DNA from: Arthrobacter sp. SLBN-100
GTDB lineage: Bacteria; Actinomycetota; Actinomycetes; Actinomycetales; Micrococcaceae
DNA: 64,000 nucleotides
Direction: 5' to 3'
Assembly (NCBI RefSeq): GCF_006715305.1
Contig: NZ_VFMY01000001.1
Span: 3,472,001-3,536,000 of the forward strand
Shown here: piece by piece, positions 41,869-51,460 of the stretch
How the letters are laid out: the number at the start of each line of letters is the position of its first letter
Position numbering within the stretch: position 1 is the stretch's first letter
Position numbers and translations under genes: made by a program
Notes under the pieces: model-generated
Told to the model about the DNA's origin: nothing
The model's database searches: none
Seen by the model: only the letters and a program-made list of their open reading frames with translations

Positions 41869-42776
41869 TGGCAAAAGGCGGAAGGTCAGGCGGCCGGAAC
41901 AGCAGCCGCTCGGTTGCCGGCGTGGTGGATTTGCCCGCGGGTTCCCGCCAGAGCGGACCCGTTGAAGGCGTGTACTACATCGACACCGGGGACTGCGAAC
42001 TGATCGCCGACCAGGACAATTCCACCGGCTGGCTCCTGAAGATCAACGGCGTGATGAGCTCGCACATCGACCTGGCGGACCCGCTGTTCCTGGACTTCGA
42101 GTACATGCGGTGGATGTCCGCACTCATCGAGTCGCGCTGGCCGCCGTCGGGCATATCGGGGACCAGGCCCAAACTCCGTGGCCTGCACCTGGGCGGCGGT
42201 GCCTGCTCACTGGCCCGCTACTTCCACGCCGTCTACCCCGAGGCCCGGCAGGTGGTGGTGGAGCTGGACGGCAAGCTCGCGGAGTATGTGCGCGGCTGGT
42301 TCGACCTGCCCAAGGCGCCGCTGCTGCGCCTGCGGGTGGGGGAGGCCCGCGGGGTCACCGAAACGCTGACCCCGGAAACCCGCGACTTCATCATCCGGGA
42401 CGTTTTCGCCGGTGCCTTCACCCCGCGCGCGCTGACCACTGCGGAGTTCAACCAGCACGTCAAGCACGTCCTGGCACCCGGCGGACTCTACGTGGTGAAC
42501 TCCGGCGACGCCCCGGACCTCAAGAACGCCCGCGAGGACGCTGCCACCATCGCCGCTGCCTTCAAGCACACCGTGATCATCGCTGACCCCGCCATGCTCA
42601 AGGGCCGCCGCTACGGGAACATGGTGATGGCCGGCAGCGATACCCCTTTTGGTGACGACCCGAAGCTGCACCGCCGGCTGCTGGGCGGCGCCGTTCCGGC
42701 CCACCTCTGGGACGACGCCCAGGTCCGGGCGTTCGCCGCCGGCTCGCCGGTCCGCCACGACCCGCCGGCGGAGTAG
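41868..42776 (+). CDS. Spermidine-synthase-like methyltransferase-fold protein
   Basis: A 302-residue protein of the spermidine-synthase-like superfamily. The SAM-type nucleotide loop is RGLHLGGGACSLARYFHAVYP (about 104-124), followed by the acidic VVVELDGKLAEYV and IIRDVFAGAFTPRALTTAEF. The active-site aspartate pair of true aminopropyltransferases is not clearly present, so polyamine synthesis is doubtful. The start is ATG at 41868, overlapping the leader ORF; GTG at 41856 is an in-frame alternative. Confidence 0.8.
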   Translation: MAKGGRSGGRNSSRSVAGVVDLPAGSRQSGPVEGVYYIDTGDCELIADQDNSTGWLLKINGVMSSHIDLADPLFLDFEYMRWMSALIESRWPPSGISGTRPKLRGLHLGGGACSLARYFHAVYPEARQVVVELDGKLAEYVRGWFDLPKAPLLRLRVGEARGVTETLTPETRDFIIRDVFAGAFTPRALTTAEFNQHVKHVLAPGGLYVVNSGDAPDLKNAREDAATIAAAFKHTVIIADPAMLKGRRYGNMVMAGSDTPFGDDPKLHRRLLGGAVPAHLWDDAQVRAFAAGSPVRHDPPAE

Positions 42777-42777
42777 C

Positions 42778-43728
42778 TCAACCGGCAGCGTCCTTCCCCC
42801 GGCCCAGCAGCCAATCCCGGTGCTCCGCCATCTGTTCCCGGAGCGCCTGGACCACGGCGGCCACGGCCGGGCGCCGCATCGAATCGGGCCGGAGCACCAT
42901 CCAGTACGGCAGCAGTTCGGCGATTTCGGCGGGCAGAAGGCGCACCAGGTCCTCGTGGAGATCGCCCATGAAGCAGGGCAGGAAACCGATCCCGGCTCCC
43001 GCGCGGGTTGCCTCCACGTGGACAAAGACATTGGTGGACGTCAGGCCGTCGCGCATGGCGGGCACCAGCCGGCGCGGCGCGTCCAGATCGTCCACCTGCA
43101 GCATCGAGTCCACGAAATAGACCAGCGGGTGTTCGTTGAGTTCGGCCACGCTGGCCGGGGTTCCGTGCTCATTGAGGTAGGCGCGGGAGGCATACATCCC
43201 CAGCATGTAGTCGCCCAGCCGCACAGCCTCCGCCCGGTGCACCTGCGGTTCGCCCACCACCACTTCGATGTCCAGCCCGGAGCGCTGCTGCAGCGCCCGC
43301 CGGGTCATGGTCACCACCTCCACGCTCAGGCCGGGGTGTTCTCGCCGCAGCCGGGCCACGGCCGGCGCCGCAATGTAGGCGCTGAACCCGTCCGTCGCCG
43401 TCATGCGGACGACGCCGGTGATCGGGTCGGGCGCCTGCCCTGCCGCTCCCAGCGTGCCCACCACCGCCTCCACCTGTTGGGCCACCTGCACGGCCCGGGC
43501 GCCGAGGTCGGTCAGCTCCCAGCCGCCGGTGGCGCGGGCCAGGACCCTGCCGCCGAGCGCCTTCTCCAGTGCGGCTATCCGCCGTGAGACGGTGGTGTGG
43601 TTGAGGCCCAGGGCCTGTGCCGCCGTCGTGAATTTTGCGGATCGGGACACCGCGAGGAGGACCAGCAAGTCATCGGGGTTGGCTTTCATATCTGCAATTC
43701 TGCACACACTCGGTGCTTGATTGGTCAT
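42778..43728 (-). CDS. LysR-family transcriptional regulator
   Basis: A 316-residue LysR regulator: HTH at about 18-75 (DLLVLLAVSRSAKFTTAAQALGLNHTTVSRRIAALEKALGG), then the periplasmic-binding-like effector domain (VVRMTATDGFSAYIAAP). ATG 43728 has GGAGC upstream; ATG 43689 (MKANPDD) is the alternative. It is divergent from the transporter-dehydrogenase pair at 43.8-46.0 kb, which it probably controls. It ends 1 bp from the spermidine-synthase-like gene stop. Confidence 0.9.
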   Translation of the reverse strand: MTNQAPSVCRIADMKANPDDLLVLLAVSRSAKFTTAAQALGLNHTTVSRRIAALEKALGGRVLARATGGWELTDLGARAVQVAQQVEAVVGTLGAAGQAPDPITGVVRMTATDGFSAYIAAPAVARLRREHPGLSVEVVTMTRRALQQRSGLDIEVVVGEPQVHRAEAVRLGDYMLGMYASRAYLNEHGTPASVAELNEHPLVYFVDSMLQVDDLDAPRRLVPAMRDGLTSTNVFVHVEATRAGAGIGFLPCFMGDLHEDLVRLLPAEIAELLPYWMVLRPDSMRRPAVAAVVQALREQMAEHRDWLLGRGKDAAG

Positions 43729-43770
43729 TGAAGCTCCGTGCCTGTGCAGTAATACTCAGTGAAGCCATTA

Positions 43771-43789
43771 GTGCTGGAGATCACAGCAC
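43771..43789. promoter_or_regulatory. Inverted repeat between lysR and the MHS transporter gene
   Basis: GTGCTG-N7-CAGCAC is a perfect inverted repeat 31 nt before the transporter ATG in the LysR divergent region, a candidate operator. Confidence 0.35.
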
Positions 43790-43819
43790 GTGTCATCGTG
43801 GACACTAAGGAGAGACCCC

Positions 43820-45202
43820 ATGAGCGTTGAACAACGCCCGGCGGACAACACTGCCGGACCTGCGTCCAAAGGATCCGGATTGAAGAAGATCGTGGCCGCC
43901 TCCATGGTGGGCACGGTAGTGGAGTGGTACGAATTCTTCCTCTACGCCACCGCCGCCACCCTGGTGTTCGGCAAGTACTTCTTCCCGGCCACGGGGAACG
44001 AACTGGACGGCATCATCCAGGCCTTCCTCACCTACGCCGTCGGCTTCGTTGCACGCCCGCTCGGCGGCATCGTGTTCGGGCAGATCGGCGACAAGCTGGG
44101 CCGCAAGCCCACGCTGCAGCTCACCATCGTGATTGTGGGCGTGGCAACGTTCCTGATGGGCTGCCTGCCGGGCTTCGCCGAGATCGGTTACCTGGCGCCG
44201 GCCCTGCTGGTGGCACTGCGTTTCATCCAGGGCTTCGCGCTGGGCGGTGAATGGGGCGGCGCCGTGCTTCTCGTTGCCGAGCACAGCCCCAACAAGTCAC
44301 GCGCCTTCTGGTCCAGCTGGCCCCAGGCCGCCGTGCCGGTGGGCAACCTCCTGGCGACGCTCGTGCTGTTCATCATGTCCACCACCCTCAGCAGCGAGGC
44401 GTTCCTCGGCTGGGGCTGGCGCGTGGCGTTCTGGCTCTCCGCCGTGATCGTGTTCGTCGGCTACTACATCCGCACCCACGTCACCGAAGCCCCCATTTTC
44501 CTGGAGGCCAAGGCCCTGGTGGAGAAGGAGCAGGCCGTCAGCTACGGCGTCTTCGAAGTGGTCCGCAAGTACCCCAAGGGCATCTTCCAGGCCATGGGCC
44601 TGCGCTTCGCCGAAAACATCATGTACTACCTGGTGGTCAGCTTCGCGATCGTCTACCTCAAGACCGTCCACAAGTACGACACGTCCTCGCTCCTGCTGGC
44701 CCTGCTGATCGCCCACGTCATCCATTTCCTGGTCATTCCGCAGGTGGGGCGCCTGGCGGACAAATTCGGACGCAAGCCCGTGTACCTGTTCGGTGCCATC
44801 TCCGGCGCGGCCTGGCCGTTCTTCGCCTTCCCGATGTTCGACACCCGCAGCCCGGTGGTCATCGTGGCAGCCGTGACCCTCGGACTGTGCCTCCACGCGT
44901 TTATGTACGCAGGCCAGCCCGCCATTATGGCCGAACTGTTCCCCACCCGCATGCGCTACTCAGGCGTATCGCTCGGCTCGCAGGTGACCTCCATCTTCGC
45001 CGGCTCGCTCGCGCCGCTGCTGGCCACCCAGTGGCTGAAGGACACGGGCTCGTGGCTGCCCACTGCGATTTACCTGGTAGTGGCGTGCGCCATCACCGCG
45101 GCAGCCGTGCTGAGCCTGCGGGAGACCAAGGGCATTGCCCTGGAGGAAGTGGACAAGGCCGACGCCGCCCGCGAAGGCCTGCTGCCCGCCAGGACACGCT
45201 GA
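43820..45202 (+). CDS. MHS-family MFS transporter
   Basis: A 460-residue, 12-helix metabolite:H+ symporter of the MHS family (ShiA/ProP-like). It has VGTVVEWYEFFLYATAATLVFGKYFFP near the N-terminus, FGQIGDKLGRKPTLQLT in loop 2-3, LRFIQGFALGGEWGGAVLLVAEH, and the second-half signature GRLADKFGRKPVYLFG. Together with the next gene it may import 3-hydroxybutyrate or a related acid. AGGAGAG precedes the ATG. Confidence 0.92.
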   Translation: MSVEQRPADNTAGPASKGSGLKKIVAASMVGTVVEWYEFFLYATAATLVFGKYFFPATGNELDGIIQAFLTYAVGFVARPLGGIVFGQIGDKLGRKPTLQLTIVIVGVATFLMGCLPGFAEIGYLAPALLVALRFIQGFALGGEWGGAVLLVAEHSPNKSRAFWSSWPQAAVPVGNLLATLVLFIMSTTLSSEAFLGWGWRVAFWLSAVIVFVGYYIRTHVTEAPIFLEAKALVEKEQAVSYGVFEVVRKYPKGIFQAMGLRFAENIMYYLVVSFAIVYLKTVHKYDTSSLLLALLIAHVIHFLVIPQVGRLADKFGRKPVYLFGAISGAAWPFFAFPMFDTRSPVVIVAAVTLGLCLHAFMYAGQPAIMAELFPTRMRYSGVSLGSQVTSIFAGSLAPLLATQWLKDTGSWLPTAIYLVVACAITAAAVLSLRETKGIALEEVDKADAAREGLLPARTR

Positions 45203-45251
45203 GCTGCTGGAGCGGCTGGACAGTCTGTTGGACGAGTACAAGGAATCTGCG

Positions 45252-46001
45252 ATGGAACACACTTTGAATGGCCGGAAGACCCTGGTCACCGGGGGAGCCA
45301 GCGGAATCGGTGCCGCGTGCGTCAGGGAGCTGGCAGCGCGGGGAGCGAAAGTGGTGGTGGCCGACGTCGACTCCGCCGGCGCCGCCGCGCTCGCGGACGA
45401 GGTGGGCGGCACCTCCTGGGCCGTTGACCTGCTGGACGTGGACGCGCTCGCCACCCTGAGCCTGGACTGCGACATCCTGGTGAACAATGCCGGGATCCAG
45501 CGCATCAGCCCCATCGAGGAGTTTGATCCCGTGCAGTTCCGCCGGATCATTGCCCTGATGCTGGAGGCGCCGTTCCTGCTGATCCGGGCCGCGCTGCCGC
45601 ACATGTACACCAATGGGTTTGGCCGCATCATCAACCTGTCCTCCGTGCACGGGATCCGGGCTTCGCCGTTCAAAAGCGCGTACGTTTCCGCCAAACACGG
45701 CCTGGAAGGGTTGAGCAAGGTGACGGCACTCGAAGGCGGCGACCACGGCGTCACGTCCAACTGCATCAACCCTGGCTACGTCCGGACGGCACTGGTGGAG
45801 AAGCAGATCGCGGACCAGGCCCAGGTGCACGGCATCCCCGAATCCGAGGTGCTGGCCAAGGTGATGCTCACGGAGTCCGCCATCAAGCGCCTGGTGGAGC
45901 CTGAGGAGGTTGCCTCCCTGGCGGCCTGGCTGGCCTCCGACCACGCCGGCATGGTCACCGGCGCCAGCTACACGATGGATGGCGGCTGGTCTGCGCGGTA
46001 A
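45252..46001 (+). CDS. 3-hydroxybutyrate dehydrogenase-like SDR
   Basis: A 249-residue classical SDR with TLVTGGASGIGAACVREL, the LVNNAGIQRISPIEEF motif, SSVHGIRASPFKSAYVSAKHG with Ser/Tyr/Lys, and NCINPGYVRTALVEKQIADQA. The last segment is typical of D-3-hydroxybutyrate dehydrogenases, which make acetoacetate. It lies 49 bp after the MHS transporter, so uptake and oxidation are linked. AAGGA precedes the ATG. Confidence 0.87.
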   Translation: MEHTLNGRKTLVTGGASGIGAACVRELAARGAKVVVADVDSAGAAALADEVGGTSWAVDLLDVDALATLSLDCDILVNNAGIQRISPIEEFDPVQFRRIIALMLEAPFLLIRAALPHMYTNGFGRIINLSSVHGIRASPFKSAYVSAKHGLEGLSKVTALEGGDHGVTSNCINPGYVRTALVEKQIADQAQVHGIPESEVLAKVMLTESAIKRLVEPEEVASLAAWLASDHAGMVTGASYTMDGGWSAR

Positions 46002-46006
46002 GAACC

Positions 46007-46270
46007 TTAGTCCAGCTGCCTCAGCTGCCGGTGGTCGTAGAACACCACTCCGTGGGCGGTTTTCACGCCCACGGAGTTTCGTTGCTGGACCACTACTATT
46101 CCCTCGCACCGGCCATTAAACGGATCGTCCCCCACTACTGCGTCCCCGATCTTGTACGGGGACGCAGGGGTGAAGGTGGCCCTTGCCCGGTTCCAGGCTC
46201 TGGCTGCAACAGTGGCAAGGCTGATGGGCTGGCCCATGCTGGCCTGGTCGGGGACAAAAGTCTTAACCAT
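46007..46270 (-). CDS. Hypothetical small protein
   Basis: An 87-residue soluble protein beginning MVKTFVPDQASMGQPISLATVAARAWNRARATF. The segment YKIGDAVVGDDPFNGRCEGIVV looks like a small beta-barrel (KOW- or SH3-like), but no family is certain. AGGAG stands 9 nt before the ATG at 46270, which supports this start over a longer frame beginning at 46309. It converges with the dehydrogenase gene, 5 bp away. Confidence 0.65.
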   Translation of the reverse strand: MVKTFVPDQASMGQPISLATVAARAWNRARATFTPASPYKIGDAVVGDDPFNGRCEGIVVVQQRNSVGVKTAHGVVFYDHRQLRQLD

Positions 46271-46490
46271 GCGTACCAACTCCTTGCGGGCGGCAGCGCA
46301 GCCACCCACTGGCGGTGCAGGTTAACCGGAACGCTCCCAGCAGAGGGCGGCCCTCCCACTCCGGTTGGCACCTTACTTCAAAGCTAGGCGCTATTCACAT
46401 CAGTCACACCAGTAACATGTACTCGCTTTTCTCAAGCGGTCATACTCGCCTGTTCCGGCATACTCGCCAGCTCAGGTGATCCGCGCCGGG

Positions 46491-46880
46491 TCAGCGCTGC
46501 CCGTTGACGATCTCTTCCGCGTTCTCGAAGGCCCAGGCGACCAGCGGAACCAGCAGGGCGCTCAGTTCATAGCCGCGCTCCGTGAGGCTGTAATCCACCC
46601 GGGGCGGGATCACCGGCTGGGCTTTCCGGCTGATCAAACCGTCACGCTCAAGGGTCTTGAGGGTCTGGGCCAGCATCTTTTCGCTGACGCCCTCGGCCCG
46701 CCGTCGCAGTTCACTCCACCGCTGCTCACCTTCGGACAACGCGAGCAGGATCAGCACGCCCCATTTGCTCGTGATGTGGTCCAGCACTGTCCGGCTGAGG
46801 CACCCTGCCGGGAAAACGCCGTCGGCAAGCGCGACGGGAAGGGGTGCGGCAAGCGCTGGGGCACCATTACTTACTTCCAT
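46491..46880 (-). CDS. HxlR-family regulator
   Basis: A 129-residue winged-helix regulator. The HxlR signature is CLSRTVLDHITSKWGVLILLALSEGEQRWSELRRRAEGVSEKMLAQTLKTLERDGLISR. Such proteins often sense quinones or electrophiles through an N-terminal cysteine, here in PAGCLSRT. It is divergent from the quinone-reductase gene, the usual arrangement. TAAGGT stands 6 nt before the ATG; an inverted repeat covers it. Confidence 0.92.
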   Translation of the reverse strand: MEVSNGAPALAAPLPVALADGVFPAGCLSRTVLDHITSKWGVLILLALSEGEQRWSELRRRAEGVSEKMLAQTLKTLERDGLISRKAQPVIPPRVDYSLTERGYELSALLVPLVAWAFENAEEIVNGQR

Positions 46881-46883
46881 GCC

Positions 46884-46908
46884 AGTACCTTACCTCAAAG
46901 TGCGTACT
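46884..46908. promoter_or_regulatory. Candidate HxlR operator
   Basis: AGTAC (46884-46888) and GTACT (46904-46908) form an inverted repeat with 15-nt spacing between the divergent hxlR-type and qorB-type genes. The left half overlaps the -10 box of the regulator gene (46887-46892), which fits autoregulation. Confidence 0.55.
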
Positions 46909-46978
46909 CTCTTTGGGGAAGTATCCGGAAGGAATCATGGTTGTGCCCCATGGACCAATCCCCAACGGAAGGAAAATC

Positions 46979-47842
46979 ATGAGCATCGTTGTTACTGGCG
47001 CAACCGGCCAGCTGGGCCGTCACGTAGTCGAGGCACTGCTGGAGCGCAATGTTCCCGCGCAGGAGATCGTGGCCGCGGGGCGCTCCGTTGAAAAGCTCGC
47101 AGACTTTGCGGAGCGCGGCGTGCAGGTCAGGGCCATGGATTACGCTGATCCCGCCTCGGTTGCCGCAGCCCTAAGGGGTGCTGCCAAAGTCCTCCTCATT
47201 TCCGGCAGCGAGGTGGGCCAGCGGGTGGAGCAGCACCGCACCGTCATCGAGGCCGCAAAGGTGGCGGGCGTTGAACTGCTCGCCTACACCAGCATCGCCA
47301 ACGCAGACACCACCGGCATGAAGCTGGCAGCCGAGCACCAGGCCACGGAGACCATCCTGCGGGAATCCGGCATTCCGTTCGTCCTCCTGCGCAACGGCTG
47401 GTACCTGGAGAACTACACGGACCAGCTGCCCGGCACGCTTGCCCAAGGTGCCATCGCAGGAAGCGCCGGGGACGGCCGGGTCAGCGCGGCATCCCGGGCC
47501 GACTACGCCCACGCGGCTGCCGCTGTCCTGGTTGCCGACGGCCAGGCCGGCAAGATCTACGAGTTGGGCGGCGACGAGCCGTTCACTATGGCAGAGCTTG
47601 CAGCCGAGATCAGCGCCGCCGCAGGAAAGCACATCTCGTACCAGGACCTCCCGGTACAGGAATACGCCGGACTGCTGACCGGCTTTGGAGTTCCGGAGGC
47701 GTTCGCAGAAATCCTCGCCGATTCCGATTCCGGCATTGCCCGCGGTGACCTCCTGGTCAGCACCGGGGACCTGCGCAAGCTGATCGGACGCCCGGCTACT
47801 TCCCTCCGTGACGCTGTGCGCGCCGCCGCTGCTTCTGCCTGA
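46979..47842 (+). CDS. NAD(P)H:quinone oxidoreductase, NmrA/QorB-type
   Basis: A 287-residue atypical SDR like E. coli QorB (YtfG). It begins MSIVVTGATGQLGRHVVEALLER, has AGRSVEKLADFAERGVQVRAMDYADP, YTSIANAD, and FVLLRNGWYLENYTDQLPGTL. It probably reduces quinones or other electrophiles. AAGGAAA precedes the ATG. The adjacent HxlR-type regulator is the usual partner of this enzyme. Confidence 0.9.
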   Translation: MSIVVTGATGQLGRHVVEALLERNVPAQEIVAAGRSVEKLADFAERGVQVRAMDYADPASVAAALRGAAKVLLISGSEVGQRVEQHRTVIEAAKVAGVELLAYTSIANADTTGMKLAAEHQATETILRESGIPFVLLRNGWYLENYTDQLPGTLAQGAIAGSAGDGRVSAASRADYAHAAAAVLVADGQAGKIYELGGDEPFTMAELAAEISAAAGKHISYQDLPVQEYAGLLTGFGVPEAFAEILADSDSGIARGDLLVSTGDLRKLIGRPATSLRDAVRAAAASA

Positions 47843-47849
47843 CCTGGGA

Positions 47850-47884
47850 CCTGGCTGCCCGGCCTTGCCCGCCTGGCAGCCAGG
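47850..47884. terminator. Hairpin after the quinone reductase gene
   Basis: Perfect 10-bp arms CCTGGCTGCC (47850-47859) and GGCAGCCAGG (47875-47884) start 7 nt after the stop codon, between converging genes. A T-tract is missing. Confidence 0.6.
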
Positions 47885-47976
47885 ACTTGGTCCCTGGCAG
47901 GGCCAGGGTGCCGCCAAGGCAAATCATCAACGCCCGGAGCGGTGACCCTGACGGAAGCAGCCCCGGCTGACGAGGC

Positions 47977-49458
47977 TTACTCCACTGAAGTGACCACCGG
48001 CAGCGGTGACGTTTCGTCCACCAGCTCGGCCCGCCGTCGTCCGTCACCCTTGATCCACAAACGGTACGCAAGGATGAGGAAGGCCAGCCACGCGCCGCCC
48101 ACATAGAGGGCTATCCGGGTGTCTTCGAAGGCGCCGAGGACGGCGATCACCAGCGCCATGAAGGCGATGGTCAGGACGGAGGCGGCCGGCCACCAGGGCG
48201 AAGGGAATTCCGACGCCGGCAGTCCACTGCGCGCGATTTCCCGCTTCATGGCCACGTGGGAGGCAAGGATCATCACCCAGACCCAGACGGTGGCGAATGT
48301 TGCGATGGATGCGATGAGGATAAAGACGTCCTCGGGGATGACGGCGTTCAGGACCACACCCACCAGGAGGATCCCGGCCATCATCACTACCGTCATCCAC
48401 GGCACCCCGTGCCGGGACACCTTGCCGAAGGCGGCCGGGGCATGGCCTTGGCGGGAGAGTCCGAAGAGGATGCGTCCGGCGCCGAAGATGTCGCTGTTGA
48501 TGGCGGAGAGTGCCGCGGTGATCACCACGGCGTTCAGGATGTGCGGGGCCGCAGGGATGCCCAGCCCGCTGAAGATCTGCACGAAGGGGCTGCCGTTGCT
48601 GCCGATCTCATTCCACGGGAAGAGGCTCATGAGCACGCCCAGGGTGAGGACGTAGAACAGCAGGACGCGCACGGGGACGGTGTTGACTGCCTTGGGGATG
48701 ACCTTCTTGGGGTCTGCGGCCTCGCCGGCGGTGATGCCGAGGGTCTCGATCCCGCCGAAGGCGAACATCACCACGGCGAAGGAGGCCAGCAGCCCTTCGA
48801 AGCCGAACGGGAGGAATCCGCCGTGCTCCACGAGATTGCCCAGGCCTGGCGTGACAGTTGTACCGGCAGCCTGGAAGCCGAACACGATAATGGCAGCGCC
48901 GCCGGCGATCATGGCGATGATGGCCGCCACCTTGATGAGGGAGAACCAGAACTCGAGTTCGCCGAAGACCTTGACGCTCAGCAGGTTCAGGGCGGCCAGG
49001 AAGAAGATGATCGCCAGGATCCAGACCCAGCGCTCCACCTGCGGGAACCAGAAACCCATGTAGATGCTGAACGCCGTCACATCCGCGATCGCGACGATGG
49101 CCATTTCGAACACGTAGGTCCAGCCGGTCACGAACCCTGCCAGCGGGCCGAGGTAGCGGCTGGCGTACTGGCCGAAGGAGCCGGACACCGGGTGCCGGAC
49201 GGCCATTTCACCGAGCGCGCGCATCACCATAAATACTGCCGCGCCGCCGATGATGTAGGCCAGCAGTACGGCCGGGCCGGCCTTTTGCATTGCGGAGGCT
49301 GAACCATAGAACAGGCCCGTGCCGATCGCAGAACCCAAGGCCATGAACCTGATGTGGCGCACGTTCAGCCCCCGGTTCAGGACGCTTCCGACGGCGGCAG
49401 CAGGGTTCTGCTTTCCGGCGGCACTTTCGTTCCTGGTTGGGTTTGGTGCTGGTTGCAT
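47977..49458 (-). CDS. Amino acid permease (APC superfamily, AAT family)
   Basis: A 493-residue, 12-helix permease. The first helix carries [52 protein letters not shown], the AAT-family signature of proline, histidine, GABA and aromatic permeases. Later marks are [30 protein letters not shown]. The substrate is not certain; proline or GABA is typical for this sequence type, and histidine is possible given the hut genes 4 kb away. Confidence 0.9.
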   Translation of the reverse strand: MQPAPNPTRNESAAGKQNPAAAVGSVLNRGLNVRHIRFMALGSAIGTGLFYGSASAMQKAGPAVLLAYIIGGAAVFMVMRALGEMAVRHPVSGSFGQYASRYLGPLAGFVTGWTYVFEMAIVAIADVTAFSIYMGFWFPQVERWVWILAIIFFLAALNLLSVKVFGELEFWFSLIKVAAIIAMIAGGAAIIVFGFQAAGTTVTPGLGNLVEHGGFLPFGFEGLLASFAVVMFAFGGIETLGITAGEAADPKKVIPKAVNTVPVRVLLFYVLTLGVLMSLFPWNEIGSNGSPFVQIFSGLGIPAAPHILNAVVITAALSAINSDIFGAGRILFGLSRQGHAPAAFGKVSRHGVPWMTVVMMAGILLVGVVLNAVIPEDVFILIASIATFATVWVWVMILASHVAMKREIARSGLPASEFPSPWWPAASVLTIAFMALVIAVLGAFEDTRIALYVGGAWLAFLILAYRLWIKGDGRRRAELVDETSPLPVVTSVE

Positions 49459-49711
49459 ACAAATACCTTCTCGTCTTTGGGAGGGGAGCCGCTTACCAGC
49501 AGAGCACCTCCGCGGGCGACGTGATGAGCCTCACGGGGGCTTGGTGTCTTTGATCTCAGACGAAGCGCTGATTCGCAGGCTTTTCGGGTTCAAGGGCGCA
49601 CAACCCTTGACTCGACTCCTGCATTTCCTTGGTTTGAGGGGCGGCCTTGAACTGGGCGGATGAACTGCTTGAGGTTTGTGCCGAGTACCAGCAGCCCGAA
49701 GGAGATCGGTG

Positions 49712-50683
49712 ATGAAGGCAATCGTGCAGGACGTGTATGGATCAGCAGACGTGCTCGAGTTGCGGGACATCGCCCGGCCGGTGCCCCGCGAGGGTGAGGT
49801 ACTCATCCGCGTGAGGGCCGCCGGTATCGACCAGGGCGTGTGGCACCTGATGACCGGGTTGCCGTATTTGGTCCGGCTCTTCGGCTACGGCCTGAAGAAG
49901 CCCAAGGTTCCCGTCCGTGGACGGGAAGTGGCGGGCGTTGTGGAGGCCGTGGGCGGCGGAGTGACCCGCTTCGCTGCTGGTGACGAGGTCTACGGAACCT
50001 GCGACGGGTCCTTCGCCGAATACGTCTGCGCGAAGGAGGACAAGGTGGCACGGAAGCCCGCCAGCCTCTCGTTCGAGGAAGCGGCCGCGGCACCCATTTC
50101 CGCCGTCACCGCACTTCAGGCTGTCCGGGATGCCGGCGAGATTACCGTGGGCCAGAAGGTGCTCATCATCGGAGCGGGTGGGGGAGTTGGCTCCTTCGCA
50201 GTCCAACTGGCCAAGGCTTTTGGAGCGGAGGTCACAGGAGTCTGCAGTACCGGCAAGGTTGAGCTTGTCCGGTCCCTCGGGGCGGATGCCGTCATCGACT
50301 ACACAAAGTCCGATATCGCCGCGGCCGGAATGCTGTACGACGTCATCCTGGACATGGCCGGCAACCGTAGGCTGTCCGTCCTGCGTGCCGCTCTGGCGCC
50401 GAAGGGCAGGTTGGTGATTGTCGGCGGTGAAGGGGGCGGCAAGCTGACCGGCGGCTTTGAGCGGTCCCTTCGAGCGCCGTTTGCTTCACTGTTCTCCGGG
50501 CAGAAACTCAAAGGGCTTGTGGCGAAGGAAACGCACCTGGATCTTGAAGCCCTCGCATCGCTGATCGACGCCGGCAGCGTGAAGCCAGCCGTCGACAAGG
50601 TCTTCCCTCTCGCCGAAGCGCCGGCCGCCATCCAGTACCTCCGCGAGGGGCGGGCACGCGGCAAGGTAGTGGTCAGGGTCTGA
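49712..50683 (+). CDS. NAD(P)-dependent alcohol dehydrogenase/quinone oxidoreductase (MDR family)
   Basis: A 323-residue medium-chain reductase of the quinone-oxidoreductase type without the structural zinc cysteines. It has MKAIVQDVYGSADVLELRDIARP, the GREVAGVVEAVGGGVTRFAAGDEVYG loop and the Rossmann motif VLIIGAGGGVGSFAVQLAKAFG near residue 150, ending YLREGRARGKVVVRV. AGGAG precedes the ATG at 49712. The natural substrate is unknown. Confidence 0.9.
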   Translation: MKAIVQDVYGSADVLELRDIARPVPREGEVLIRVRAAGIDQGVWHLMTGLPYLVRLFGYGLKKPKVPVRGREVAGVVEAVGGGVTRFAAGDEVYGTCDGSFAEYVCAKEDKVARKPASLSFEEAAAAPISAVTALQAVRDAGEITVGQKVLIIGAGGGVGSFAVQLAKAFGAEVTGVCSTGKVELVRSLGADAVIDYTKSDIAAAGMLYDVILDMAGNRRLSVLRAALAPKGRLVIVGGEGGGKLTGGFERSLRAPFASLFSGQKLKGLVAKETHLDLEALASLIDAGSVKPAVDKVFPLAEAPAAIQYLREGRARGKVVVRV

Positions 50684-50896
50684 GCGGGCCACGGCACTAA
50701 TGTCCGAGGCAAGCCGCACCTGGGGTGTGGAGTTTGCCCATGAATGGCGGCGTTCTGTGATCGCTTTGTGTCGCATGGCCGGGCCGAGGGTCTGCTTGGC
50801 GTGATGGTCAACTGGCCCTCGATTTGGCCTGACCGATGATTTTTCCGCGCTGTGCCGGTCTGTACAACGGATACTGACTCACGGGAAACTGACGCC

Positions 50897-51460
50897 ATGC
50901 GCAAACTGACCTTCGGCATGAACGTGAGCCTGGACGGCTATATCGCGGCGCCGGGCGACGACCTCGGCTGGAGCGTGCCGAGCGACGAGCTGTTCCAATG
51001 GTGGTCCGACCGGGTGGCGGTGACGGGCCTGGCGCTGTACGGGCGCAAACTGTGGGAGACGATGAGCTCCCATTGGCCGACCGCCGACCAGCAGCCTGGC
51101 GCCACACCGGCGCAGATCGAGTTCGCCCGCCGCTGGCGGGACATGCCGAAAATGGTGTTCTCGTCGAAGACCAGGACGGTCGACTGGAACACCCGCCTGG
51201 TCACCGGCGACGCGGTCACCGAGATCACCCGGCTCAAGGCCGACGACGGCGGCTCCATGGACATCGCCGGTGCCACACTCGCCGCGGCGGCCATGCGGGC
51301 CGGGCTGATCGACGAGTACGCGATCGTCACCCATCCGGTGCTGGTGGGGGGCGGCACGCCGTTCTTCACAGCCCTGGACAACTGGGTGAACCTGAGCCTG
51401 GTGGAGGCCCGGACGTTTCCCGACGGCGTTCTCTTGACCAGGTACGAGACCAGGCGCTGA
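50897..51460 (+). CDS. Dihydrofolate reductase-fold protein (RibD C-terminal family)
   Basis: A 187-residue protein starting MRKLTFGMNVSLDGYIAAPGDDLGW, the mark of the RibD_C/DHFR-like family often called YwjB or YyaP. It has GLALYGRKLWETM, KMVFSSKTRTVDWNTRLV and ITHPVLVGGGTPFF-like (here VTHPVLVGGGTPFF) segments. It probably reduces a small molecule with NADPH; its role is unknown. It stands alone between non-coding spacers of about 210 and 260 bp in which I see no feature. Confidence 0.87.
   Translation: MRKLTFGMNVSLDGYIAAPGDDLGWSVPSDELFQWWSDRVAVTGLALYGRKLWETMSSHWPTADQQPGATPAQIEFARRWRDMPKMVFSSKTRTVDWNTRLVTGDAVTEITRLKADDGGSMDIAGATLAAAAMRAGLIDEYAIVTHPVLVGGGTPFFTALDNWVNLSLVEARTFPDGVLLTRYETRR

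Noticed and set aside
50249..50270. A further REP copy (GGTTGAGCTTGTCCGG)
   Set aside because: Only about 13 bases match, and the stretch encodes conserved KVELVRSLGAD of the reductase.
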